DNA from: CAYMRB01 sp964392615
GTDB lineage: Bacteria > Planctomycetota > UBA8108
Direction of reading: 5' to 3'
Assembly: GCA_964392615.1 (NCBI GenBank)
Contig: CAYMRB010000028.1
Span: forward strand, 1-41,210
DNA length: 41,210 bases
In this document: piece after piece, positions 24,101 to 30,605 of the stretch
Position numbering within the stretch: position 1 is the stretch's first letter
How the letters are laid out: every line of letters starts with the position of its first letter
The notes under the pieces: model-generated
Databases searched by the model: none
Told to the model about the DNA's origin: nothing
What the model saw: only the letters and a program-made list of their open reading frames with translations
Made by a program: the position numbers and the translations under genes

Positions 24101-24213
24101 TGGCGAACGCGATGATGTTTGGGCTCGGCTTCGCGACCGTGTTGACGCTCGTCCTGTGCCCCGTGCTGTTCCACCTGCTCTTCCGCGATGAGGAGGGCGG
24201 CGAGTCGTCTTGA
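21154..24213 (+). CDS. RND-family efflux permease (HAE1/AcrB-like)
   Basis: A 1019-residue inner-membrane proton-driven pump of normal family length. TM1 is near residues 13-32 (VVLYAVVIVLGLGSYFTLGQ). The first porter region contains YPGRSALQVEQEVTEPLEQA, then a TM block at about 330-480 (FLINLAQAFCFVALVMFFFA, MMSIAALIIALGLLVDNAVV, PLLAASATTVAAFSPIALAE). TM7 is at about 520-540, then the second porter, then the last TM block at about 860-1010 (FGFMTLLGVIALLGIVVNNA, RPIIMTTTTTIIGLLPLAIS). The TM4 motif is LLVDNAVVV rather than the Asp-Asp of AcrB, and the TM10 Lys of AcrB is replaced in GIVVNNAILLID; both substitutions occur in other RND subgroups. The start has GAGGTGA six bases upstream. The substrate is unknown; the fused binding domain upstream suggests a selective one. 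Confidence 0.95.
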   Translation: MNLADWTLRNGRTSVVLYAVVIVLGLGSYFTLGQLEYPEFTIRNAQIVTRYPGRSALQVEQEVTEPLEQAIRQMAEVLRVTSTSKGGVSIVAVELHDHLFDLDPIWQRMRNKVSATKLPDGAGVPVVNDEFGDVFPFIYALRGDGFSDAELLDHAEDLRDALLELDGVAKVEFHGEQPERIFVDVSSAELAARGQSPTHLLRQIGDQNAIASSGSVEVGVERVSVATRGEFESFDEIRDLRLAMPGASSSVVLSDLADVQRGYEEPPRALARLNGERVLSIAISMVSGRNVNEVGAVVDAALAEIERALPIGLDIDRVFFQPQYVSQSVRSFLINLAQAFCFVALVMFFFAGWRIALIVAILVPSAVLFAFAMMPTFGIQLEMMSIAALIIALGLLVDNAVVVSEQILVRLQAGEDRRSACVNAVRGLTIPLLAASATTVAAFSPIALAEGAVSEFTYSLFAVVTLTLLSSWVLSLTIIPYLCFHILRPLRRDTLIGRALTAFERPYGAFLRGALRRRWIFLLSIIVVTGIAVWGFRFVPSIFFPPNERGQFIADLELPLGTDIIETEKRVRELERWILEAHDEDVITVASWIGNGGPRWYLSLAPEAANPNYAFLMVLTRSGDPDDVRSLIDAVNRHALESYADTRVVAKALENGPPVGDPIQIRLSGENMRTLYACRDRLFELLRGIDGVAEIRDDWGAWVKQLTVDPDPVRAARVGLTTASIASAIGIQYEGVVASRFREGDKSIPIVVRSDTEYRDRPDRMPDLPIYRGDATSVPLGQVADVSLDFLPGSILRRDTVRTMTVKAQVRGRFASAALAEIRPLVDELTRSSDWPQGYRTEFGGEQEESAEAQGKIGGAMPISLAILSLILIAQFNSLRRFGIILLTIPPMLCGVTPGLLVTGSSFGFMTLLGVIALLGIVVNNAILLIDAIDARRKAGDSKDEAIHAATRSRLRPIIMTTTTTIIGLLPLAISGGGMWSSMANAMMFGLGFATVLTLVLCPVLFHLLFRDEEGGESS

Positions 24214-24503
24214 GGCCTCGTTCGCTGGTCAGTGCACCCGCGGAACTGCGGCCGCAGGGCCGGGCCGATCTCGACTTCGATCTCGACTTCGATCTCGACT
24301 TCGCCCTGAATATCGCCGAAGGCAATCGGCGCCGGGGTCGCGATCGCACGTACCTCTGGAACGTCGCCTCCGGCAGCGCCGACGAAGTCCGCTCCGGCCT
24401 CGTCCTGTCCGAAGCGTGGGGCGACATCAGCGCGGACGAGATCCACGACTCTCTCGAGCTCACCGACCGCGTCCTCGCGATGCTCTACCGTCTGACCCGC
24501 TGA
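24210..24503 (+). CDS. Truncated four-helix-bundle (S23-type) protein ORF
   Basis: Residues about 33-97 (ALNIAEGNRRRGRDRTYLW, ASGSADEVRSGLVLSEAWGD, LELTDRVLAMLYRLTR) match the second half of the four-helix-bundle proteins called S23/23S-intervening-sequence type, with the diagnostic NIAEG. These proteins are normally about 115-125 residues. Here the first helix and most of the second are missing, replaced by an arginine/proline-rich stretch and three DLDF repeats. The only in-frame start is TTG at 24210, overlapping the RND stop (TTGA), so it may be translated by coupling or may be a decayed remnant. The family role is unclear; some members form pentamers. A strong terminator lies just after it, so it is the last ORF of the efflux operon. 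Confidence 0.55.
   Translation: MRPRSLVSAPAELRPQGRADLDFDLDFDLDFALNIAEGNRRRGRDRTYLWNVASGSADEVRSGLVLSEAWGDISADEIHDSLELTDRVLAMLYRLTR
24267..24302 (+). repeat. 12-bp tandem repeat, three perfect copies
   Basis: GATCTCGACTTC is repeated three times without mismatch (24267-24278, 24279-24290, 24291-24302), coding Asp-Leu-Asp-Phe each time in the frame of the truncated four-helix-bundle ORF. It lies exactly where the family homology begins, so it marks the truncation junction. Confidence 0.9.
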
Positions 24504-24512
24504 ATAGAGAGT

Positions 24513-24545
24513 CCGGCTGCGGCTCGTGCCGCAGCCGGGTTCCTT
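24513..24545 (+). terminator. Rho-independent terminator of the efflux operon
   Basis: CCGGCTGCGGC (24513-24523) pairs perfectly over 11 bp with GCCGCAGCCGG (24528-24538) around a TCGT loop, followed by GTTCCTT. It starts nine bases after the stop of the last ORF in the operon. The T tract is interrupted, but the stem is very strong. Confidence 0.75.
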
Positions 24546-24692
24546 CTGTCGCGGCGGTCTGACGTTCGCCACCTCCACGTGGGAGTCCTGCGTCCGGCGG
24601 CATTGAACGACATGACCGCTGGTGCACCCCTTCGCTGGCCCCTCCGTTGCGCAGCGCGGAGCGCCCTGGTACGTTGCGACGAGAGGAACCGT

Positions 24693-25901
24693 ATGCCCTG
24701 GATCCGTATTATCGCCCTACTCCTGATCGTCGTCTGCCCGGCCGCCGGGCTCGCGGCTGACGACCTCGACCGCGCGGAGGCGCTCCTCGCCGCGGGCAGG
24801 TTCCGACAGGCCAGAGAGCTGGCCGCCCGCGCGACGACCGGCAGCGATCCGATGCAGGCGCTGCGGGGGCGGTGGATCGTCGCCGAGTCGTACCGCTTCG
24901 AGGGCGACTACGAGGAGGCGATGCCGCGCTACGCCGCAATCAGTGGCGACGCTCCGCCGCGGCTCGCGATCGAGGCGGCGTTGCAGCTCGCTCAGTGTCG
25001 ACTCGATACGTGGGACGCCGGAGGTGCCGAGAAGGCGCTGCGCAAGTTGCGCGGTTTCGATCTCGGCCCGCTGTCGGTGCGCCGCGACGAGGTCGCCGCG
25101 ATCGCCGCCTATTCGTCGGGTCGGCAGAAGGAGGCCCGCAAGCTGCTCGAGAAGCTGCCGCACAAGAGCGGCGCCGCCCAGCACTACCTCGGGCTGATCG
25201 CGTTTCACAGCGGCGAGTACGCGGCCGGCTTCGCGGCGTTCCAGCACGCGGTCAAGGCGATGCCGGACGACTTCTACAGCCAGCTCTACCGCGCGACTTG
25301 CCTCCTCGAGCTCGGTCGACTCAAAGAGGCGCGCGCGGGTTTTCTCAAGGCGTTGCAGATCGCGGACATTCCGGAGGCCCACCGCCTTCTCGGCCAGCTC
25401 GAGTTGCGGGCCGAGCGCTTCGAAGTAGCGGAGAAGCGGTTCCGTACGGCGACGCGCATGGCGCCGGCCGACCCGGAGGGTTGGTTCGGGCTCGCCACGG
25501 CCCTTCGCCGCGGCGGCAAGTCGAAAGAGGCCCGCGAGGTGTTCGCCAAGTTCCGCAAGCTGCACGTCGCGCAGCAGAAGGCGTTGGACCGGGCCTACGC
25601 CCTCGACCAACAACACCTCGCGAATCCGCTCGCTGCGCAGCCGGCAGCGACGTTGGCCGTTCACCACCTCGCGACCGGTGAGGCGAACTCGGCTGCGTGG
25701 ATGGCGTGGCGTGCGCTGCGCATCGACCCGCGGCACATCGAGGCGCGACTCTGTCTCGCGCGAGCTCTCGCCGAGCTCGGCAAGTACGCGGACGCTGCAA
25801 CGCAGTACCGCAAGATCCTGCGGCAGAAGTCGGACCATCCCGTTGCGACGACGGAGCTGCGCCGACTTTTGGACCGACATGCCCGGAGAGTCGATGACTG
25901 A
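24693..25901 (+). CDS. Exported TPR-repeat protein
   Basis: A 402-residue protein with signal peptide (MPWIRIIALLLIVVCPAAGL, then AA before DDLDRAEALLAAGRF). It consists of tetratricopeptide-type helical hairpins throughout: ALLAAGRFRQARELAARATT, GDYEEAMPRYAAI, HYLGLIAFHSGEYAAGFAAF, LLELGRLKEARAGFLKALQI, RLLGQLELRAERFEVAEKRF, WFGLATALRRGGKSKEAREV and CLARALAELGKYADAATQYR. TPR arrays bind other proteins; the exported location suggests a periplasmic scaffold. The ATG at 24693 has AGAGGA at about 6 bases; the longer frame upstream has no signal peptide. Its last codons overlap the start of the CRTAC1-like gene by eight bases, so the two are co-expressed, a neighbourhood also common in related bacteria. 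A TTGCGC-17-TACGTT pair (24647-24675) might be a promoter but would leave almost no leader. Confidence 0.85.
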   Translation: MPWIRIIALLLIVVCPAAGLAADDLDRAEALLAAGRFRQARELAARATTGSDPMQALRGRWIVAESYRFEGDYEEAMPRYAAISGDAPPRLAIEAALQLAQCRLDTWDAGGAEKALRKLRGFDLGPLSVRRDEVAAIAAYSSGRQKEARKLLEKLPHKSGAAQHYLGLIAFHSGEYAAGFAAFQHAVKAMPDDFYSQLYRATCLLELGRLKEARAGFLKALQIADIPEAHRLLGQLELRAERFEVAEKRFRTATRMAPADPEGWFGLATALRRGGKSKEAREVFAKFRKLHVAQQKALDRAYALDQQHLANPLAAQPAATLAVHHLATGEANSAAWMAWRALRIDPRHIEARLCLARALAELGKYADAATQYRKILRQKSDHPVATTELRRLLDRHARRVDD

Positions 25902-27744
25902 GAGCCGTTCGAGCGCGTCGACCCGCACGCGTCGGAGCCGAGCCGCTGCTGCCGCTCTGCTATTGGCAGCTTGGAGCGCGACGACGTCGTGTCGTCAGGA
26001 CGCGACATCGACCGAACGCGGTGGTGCCGAAGCGCCCGGGAAATCGTCCGCGGGCTCGGCGCCTCGGTCGTCCGCTGATCCGTTCGTCGACATCGGGGGA
26101 CAGGTGGGCATCCGTCGTCGGAACGAAAGCGGATCGCCGGGGCTGGTCTACATCTTCGAGAACATCGGCAGCGGCTGCGCGGTGTTCGACTTCGACGATG
26201 ACGGCCTCCTCGACGTGTTCGTGAACAACGCGGGCACGACGGTCGTCGAGACGGTCCGCGACGAAGCGGGGGGCGAAGCCAAGCGAGTGAAGCTCGTCCC
26301 GGGACCGGGAACGTCCCTCTATCGTCAGCTTCCCGGCGATCGCGTCGCGTTCGAGGATGTCACCGCACGTGCGGGCGTCGCCTTCGACGGCTGGGGAACC
26401 GGCGTCGCGGTGGGGGACATCGAGAACGACGGCGACCTCGACCTCTTCGTCGGAGCGTTCGGCACAAACCGGCTGTACGTCAACGACGGCGACGGGACCT
26501 TCACCGAGACGTCCCGCGCGGCCGGTCTCGGTCGTGAGGCGTACGCGTCGAGCGCCGCGTTCTTCGACTACGACAAGGACGGCGATCTGGACCTCTACGT
26601 CGTCAACTACCTGGTCTTCGATCTCGACGAGCCGCCCAACGGCGGCGAGCCGTGCCTGTCGCGCGGAGTGGCGATCTCGTGCCCGCCGAACATGCACCGG
26701 CCGATGAACGACACGCTCTATAGCAATCGCGGCGACGGCACGTTCGAGGATGTAACCGTCGCTGCCGGCATGGAGGATCAGCCGGGAGCGTATGGCCTCG
26801 GCGTGGCCGTGGCCGACCTGGATCGCGACGGTTGGCCGGATATCTACGTCGCGAACGACACGCAGGCCAACTTCCTGTGGCAGAACCGCGGCGACGGCAC
26901 GTTCGAGGAGGTCGCGCTGTTCAGCGGCGTGGCGTTGAGCGAGAACGCGCAAGGGCAGTCGGGCATGGGCGTCGACCTCGGCGACGTCGACGGCGACGGA
27001 TGGATCGACATCCAGGTGAACAACTTTTCCGAAGAGCCGTGTGCGTACTATCGCAACCTCGGCGACGGGACATTCGCTGACCTGACGGCGGAGTCCGGGC
27101 TGGGGCAGGCGACGTTCATGTCGCTGAGCTGGGGGTCGAGGTTCTTCGACTACGACCACGATGGCCGCCTCGACCTCATGATCGTCAGCGGTCACATCCA
27201 GGCGCGTGCGGCCGAGCTCGGGGTCAACCAGTCCTTTCCGCAGTGCATGCAGGTCTTCCGCAACGTCGACGGACGGCGATTCCTCGACGTGAGCGCGGAG
27301 ATGGGCGAGGTGATGAAAGCCGCGCGCAATCACCGCGGCCTCACGACAGGAGACATCGACCGGGATGGCGACCTCGACGTCCTCGTCACTCTGCTCGATG
27401 GCCCGCCGCTCCTGCTCGAGAACAACGCCTCCGGCGGCGGGGGATCGGTGGCATTCGAGCTCGAAGCGACGCGGTCGAACCGCGAGGGCATCGGTGCGCG
27501 CATCGAGATCGCGGTCGGCGCGACGAAGCAAGTGCGAGAGGTCACGCGCGGGGGGAGCTACCTGGCCGCGAACGACGTCGCGGCCCACTTCGGCGTCGGC
27601 GCCGCGAAGAAGCTGGACAGCGTCCGCATCGACTGGCCGTCCGGTGCGGTGACGACGCTCGCGAACCTCGCAACGGGTCGCACGTATCGCGTGCGCGAGT
27701 CGGACGGAAGGGCGGAGGTCGTTCGGACGTTCGCTCGACGTTGA
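25894..27744 (+). CDS. CRTAC1-like FG-GAP/VCBS beta-propeller protein with ASPIC/UnbV domain
   Basis: A 616-residue exported protein. The N-terminus has a basic start and hydrophobic stretch ending TTSC (about residue 33), a weak lipobox. The body (about 65-510) is a chain of FG-GAP/VCBS calcium-binding blades, each with a D-x-D-x-D-G-x-x-D loop: FDFDDDGLLDVFVNNAG, GDIENDGDLDLFVGAFG, FDYDKDGDLDLYVVNY, ADLDRDGWPDIYVANDT, GDVDGDGWIDIQVNNF, FDYDHDGRLDLMIVSGH and GDIDRDGDLDVLVTLLD. The C-terminus (about 535-600) is a full ASPIC/UnbV domain (GIGARIEIAVGATKQVREV, GGSYLAANDVAAHFGVG, VRIDWPSGAVTTL). These proteins are thought to be adhesive or carbohydrate-binding; activity unproven. ATG 25894 overlaps the TPR stop and has GGAGA before it; ATG 25879 is an alternative. 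It ends two bases from a convergent gene. Confidence 0.9.
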   Translation: MTESRSSASTRTRRSRAAAAALLLAAWSATTSCRQDATSTERGGAEAPGKSSAGSAPRSSADPFVDIGGQVGIRRRNESGSPGLVYIFENIGSGCAVFDFDDDGLLDVFVNNAGTTVVETVRDEAGGEAKRVKLVPGPGTSLYRQLPGDRVAFEDVTARAGVAFDGWGTGVAVGDIENDGDLDLFVGAFGTNRLYVNDGDGTFTETSRAAGLGREAYASSAAFFDYDKDGDLDLYVVNYLVFDLDEPPNGGEPCLSRGVAISCPPNMHRPMNDTLYSNRGDGTFEDVTVAAGMEDQPGAYGLGVAVADLDRDGWPDIYVANDTQANFLWQNRGDGTFEEVALFSGVALSENAQGQSGMGVDLGDVDGDGWIDIQVNNFSEEPCAYYRNLGDGTFADLTAESGLGQATFMSLSWGSRFFDYDHDGRLDLMIVSGHIQARAAELGVNQSFPQCMQVFRNVDGRRFLDVSAEMGEVMKAARNHRGLTTGDIDRDGDLDVLVTLLDGPPLLLENNASGGGGSVAFELEATRSNREGIGARIEIAVGATKQVREVTRGGSYLAANDVAAHFGVGAAKKLDSVRIDWPSGAVTTLANLATGRTYRVRESDGRAEVVRTFARR

Positions 27745-27746
27745 CG

Positions 27747-29063
27747 TCACTCCGGGGCGATCTTCGCCGCTTCCTCTCGCACCAGGGCGATGTGCAGCCG
27801 CAGGTGGTAGAGCTCCTCGGCATACGAGAGCGGCACCGTGACTTGCGCGACTTCCCGGTCGAGGTGCTCGAGCTCGGCGCGACAGGACACGAGTTCTTCT
27901 GCCTCGGGACCGGCGTAGAGCCGAACCTCCAGCTCCTTCAGCGTGCGGTACCACCGGTAGATGCGGGCGCGTACGCGCCAGCGATAGGTCGGCGGGACGA
28001 TCTTGAAAAGCGGGATCATCAGCGTCAGCAGGGGAACGAGAAAGACCTTCAGGCGGTCGATCAGCGTCGCAGCCCAGAACGGCAGATACCGCTGCAGGAA
28101 CGGTGGCCCCGAGCGATAGAACCGCTTCGCCTCCGGGCTGAGCGGCAGATTCAGGAAGCGCGGCGTCGGGAATTCCCCCGCCGAGGCGAGCAGTCCCGCT
28201 TCGGAGTGCGCCTCGTGCGCCGCTTCCAGGAGCAGCACGGCGAGCGCCGGGTGCAGATCGTTTCGAATGACGAGCGTGGCCGCGGGCGCGAGCAGTGTGA
28301 CCTCGCTCGACGGAACGTTGCGCGCGGGGTCGACGACTCCCTCGGGAAGGATGACGCTCGAAAGGAAGCGGTGACGGCGAGCGAAGGCGTCGGCCCGCTC
28401 CATGCTCATCAGCCGGACGCGGTAGTCAGCCAGCAGGCTGCGGATGAGCTCGGAATCTTCGGGTGCGACGAAGAAGGCGGCATCGGTCTCACCGCTACGG
28501 AGCGCTTCGGCAGCCTCCGAACCGCCGAGTGCCACGAGCTGCGTCGGCGTCTCGGCGGCCGCACAGTCTTCGAGCAGCCGAAGAGCGACCGCGCGCGTCC
28601 CGCTGCCCTCAGGGCCGACAGCCACGCGGCGAGCCCGCAGGTCGACGACTCTCTCGGCTTCGATCTGCGGACGCGTGAAGATCCACAACGGCTCGAAGTA
28701 TAGGCTGCCGAGTGCGGAGAGGTTCTCTCGCAGGCTCGTCGGCGCAGTGCCGCCTTGGACGAACGCGGCGTCGACCCCCTCCGACTTCGTCAGGAGATCG
28801 AGATTCTCCAGCGAGCCCGACGTCTCGCGGATCTCGAGCGTGATTCCCTCTCGCGCGAGAACCTCGCGGTAGCGCTTGGCGTGACGGTAGTACGCCCCGT
28901 CGGCTGACGCGGTGCCGATCGTCAGGTGATCCGGGGGCGCGGGCTCGACGAACTGATATGCCACGATGAAGCCGATCACCGTGATAACGAGCGCCGGCCC
29001 GTAGACACGGAGCCGGTCACGCAGAGGACTGTCGGTTCGGTCTCTTGGCTCGTCGCGCTTCAT
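27747..29063 (-). CDS. Membrane-anchored TAXI-family solute-binding protein
   Basis: A 438-residue protein of the TAXI (TRAP-associated extracytoplasmic immunogenic) solute-binding family. After a cytoplasmic charged start, a membrane segment (YGPALVITVIGFIVAYQFVE, about 21-40) anchors it. The binding domain (about 46-330) has LTIGTASADGAYYRHAKRYR, TSGSLENLDLLTKSEGVDAA, FVQGG, DLRARRVAVGPEGSGTRAVA and SGETDAAFFVAPEDS. A second hydrophobic segment (LIDRLKVFLVPLLTLMIPLF, about 327-346) is followed by a basic, coiled-coil-like C-terminal tail (ARIYRWYRTLKELEVRL, VPLSYAEELYHLRLHI). TAXI proteins normally deliver organic anions to a TRAP permease; none is encoded in this window, and the double anchor suggests a sensing or scaffold role (inference). 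ATG 29063 has GAGGAG at about 9 bases. Confidence 0.85.
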   Translation of the reverse strand: MKRDEPRDRTDSPLRDRLRVYGPALVITVIGFIVAYQFVEPAPPDHLTIGTASADGAYYRHAKRYREVLAREGITLEIRETSGSLENLDLLTKSEGVDAAFVQGGTAPTSLRENLSALGSLYFEPLWIFTRPQIEAERVVDLRARRVAVGPEGSGTRAVALRLLEDCAAAETPTQLVALGGSEAAEALRSGETDAAFFVAPEDSELIRSLLADYRVRLMSMERADAFARRHRFLSSVILPEGVVDPARNVPSSEVTLLAPAATLVIRNDLHPALAVLLLEAAHEAHSEAGLLASAGEFPTPRFLNLPLSPEAKRFYRSGPPFLQRYLPFWAATLIDRLKVFLVPLLTLMIPLFKIVPPTYRWRVRARIYRWYRTLKELEVRLYAGPEAEELVSCRAELEHLDREVAQVTVPLSYAEELYHLRLHIALVREEAAKIAPE

Positions 29064-29173
29064 GCCGCTGGCTCCTCGATGGGTTGTATGGGCCGCTGCG
29101 TTCGGCAGACTCTCTCACCTTGGATCGTCGTCATCGGTCAGCGGGTAGCATTCCCCACGCGCGGGGATTCCAG

Positions 29174-29203
29174 TTGAAGAGACAGGGCTGCCGCACTTAC
29201 GAT
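29174..29203 (+). promoter_or_regulatory. Candidate promoter of the LamG/dockerin-like gene
   Basis: TTGAAG (29174-29179), an 18-base spacer and TACGAT (29198-29203) match sigma-70 elements at 4/6 each. Initiation near 29210 would give a leader of about 56 bases to the ATG at 29266. Sequence match only. Confidence 0.4.
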
Positions 29204-29265
29204 CGCCGACAGCGAGCGGGCGTGGATCGCCTTCTTCTGGGCGAGTGGATTGTAGGGGACGGCAG

Positions 29266-30216
29266 ATGGACCAGCGCATTTCTTCCTCGAGCTTCGTCGT
29301 AGTCAGTGCTCTTGTCATCCTCGGCTGTTGCGGGCATGGGCTTCGCGCACAGGATCCTTTCTTTTCCACCATGCTCGCCTTTGACGGCGAGGATGACTAC
29401 GTCCAGGCCGACGTGGCAGCGATTCCACCGACGGGGGATTTCACGATTTGCCTGTGGGCGAAGGCAGTGTCCTTTCCGGCGCGCTATGCAGAGATCGTTT
29501 CGCAGCACGGTGGGCCGACGGGCCGGCATTTCTACCTCGGCAAGGCGGCCAGCGGCAACATCCGCGCCGGCGACAGTTGGAACGAAACCGGCGTGCCCTT
29601 TCCGGTCGATGGCGACTGGCACCATTACGCGCTGGTGAAGAGCTCATCCGACACGAGGCTCTACGTTGACGGTCTGCTACGTGCGAGCGCGGGACGGGCC
29701 ATCGTCCAGCCCGCTGGCTCGGAGTTCCGCATCGCCCGGCAGTATGGTGGGCACGGAGAGTACTTCCACGGGTCGGTCGATGAGATCAGCATCTGGAACA
29801 TCGTCCTCGATGCGCACAGTATTCGCCGGATCATGCACACGACCTCGATCGACGGGAGCTGGGGGTTGGTGTCCTACTGGCAGCTTGACGAAGGCGCGGG
29901 GGGGACGTTCCGCGATTCCGTCACCGGAAGCTCGGGTGTGCTGCACAACATGGGCTCGGGAAACTGGCCACTCTCCACCGTACCTCTTGCTCCCGCCCAG
30001 ATCATCGTCGACTTGCCAGGCCGGGATGACACGGACGACGAGACCATCACGATACCGAACGGCCGCCCCGCGTACGCTTTCCTCGTGAGCGGATTCCAGC
30101 AGAACGCGAACTTCGACATGTTCCATTTCTACGCGTTCGCGAAGTGCCTTCTCTTGGAGGATGCCTACGTTCACTACTCCCGTCGGAATCCACAAGATCA
30201 CCCTCAGAGTCGATGA
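29266..30216 (+). CDS. Secreted LamG-domain protein, N-terminal part of a frameshifted gene
   Basis: A 316-residue reading frame with signal peptide (SFVVVSALVILGCCGHGLRA, about 9-28). A LamG/concanavalin-A-like domain (about 35-215) shows MLAFDGEDDYVQADVAA, GDFTICLWAKAVSFPARYAE, DGDWHHYALVKSSSDTRLYV, HGSVDEISIWNIVLDAHSI and LVSYWQLDEGAGGTFRD. A further beta-rich domain (about 245-305, IIVDLPGRDDTDDETITIPN, AYAFLVSGFQQNANFDMFHF) is cut short: the frame ends in SRRNPQDHPQSR and a stop. The missing continuation is in the +1 frame from about 30175 and includes a dockerin-like cassette, so this is the front part of one gene split by a one-base shift. The ATG at 29266 has AGGGGA about 7 bases upstream. 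Confidence 0.75.
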   Translation: MDQRISSSSFVVVSALVILGCCGHGLRAQDPFFSTMLAFDGEDDYVQADVAAIPPTGDFTICLWAKAVSFPARYAEIVSQHGGPTGRHFYLGKAASGNIRAGDSWNETGVPFPVDGDWHHYALVKSSSDTRLYVDGLLRASAGRAIVQPAGSEFRIARQYGGHGEYFHGSVDEISIWNIVLDAHSIRRIMHTTSIDGSWGLVSYWQLDEGAGGTFRDSVTGSSGVLHNMGSGNWPLSTVPLAPAQIIVDLPGRDDTDDETITIPNGRPAYAFLVSGFQQNANFDMFHFYAFAKCLLLEDAYVHYSRRNPQDHPQSR

Positions 30217-30565
30217 AGTCGGTGACGGCCGCTGGAAGGGGGACACCGATCACGTCGTCGTCGCCGTGAAGTGGACGAGCGAGCCGGAGTTCCGCCGCGG
30301 CGACAGCAACGACGACGGCAGGATCAACATCGGCGACCCGATCGCCTCCCTCGATTTCCAGTTCAGCGGCACGTTCGCGCCAGCGTGCATGGATGCGCTG
30401 GATTTCGATGACAACGGGCAGATCGCTATCAGCGATCCCATCGGTAATCTCAACTTCCAGTTCCTGGGCACCGCGCCACCGGGATCGCCAGGATTGGAGT
30501 GCGGCACCGATCCGACCGAGGACGGGCTGGGCTGTCAGAGCTCAGCCGCTTGCGCAGGCGGATAG
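30161..30565 (+). CDS. Dockerin-like EF-hand cassette, C-terminal part of the frameshifted LamG gene
   Basis: This 134-codon frame continues the LamG gene after the shift. The first useful segment (VGIHKITLRVDEVGDGRWKG, DTDHVVVAVKW) completes the interrupted beta domain. Then comes a tandem EF-hand pair: RGDSNDDGRINIGDPIASLD with FQFSG, and LDFDDNGQIAISDPIGNLN with FQFLG, closely like the cassette in the secreted protein at 8454-10835. It ends with a cysteine tail (ECGTDPTEDGLGCQSSAAC plus AGG). The nominal ATG at 30161 lies inside the previous frame and has no signal peptide, so independent translation is unlikely. The shift is equivalent to one extra base (or two missing) near 30170-30190. 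It may be a real mutation, an assembly error or, less likely, recoding. Confidence 0.65.
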   Translation: MPTFTTPVGIHKITLRVDEVGDGRWKGDTDHVVVAVKWTSEPEFRRGDSNDDGRINIGDPIASLDFQFSGTFAPACMDALDFDDNGQIAISDPIGNLNFQFLGTAPPGSPGLECGTDPTEDGLGCQSSAACAGG

Positions 30566-30605
30566 GCGAGAGGTCGTTCGCTCGTCACGATCTCGCGCGT
30601 CGCCT

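Noticed and set aside
21739..24174. 811-codon minus-strand open frame opposite the RND permease
   Set aside because: It is hydrophilic and Arg/His/Asp-rich without any domain, while the plus strand encodes a complete RND permease.
24647..24675. TTGCGC-17-TACGTT promoter candidate before the exported TPR gene
   Set aside because: Initiation would fall in or next to the Shine-Dalgarno, leaving almost no leader, and the -10 match is only 3/6.
30564..30605. AGGCGA/TCGCCT inverted repeat between convergent genes as a terminator
   Set aside because: The loop is 30 bases, the stem is only six base pairs and there is no T tract on either side.
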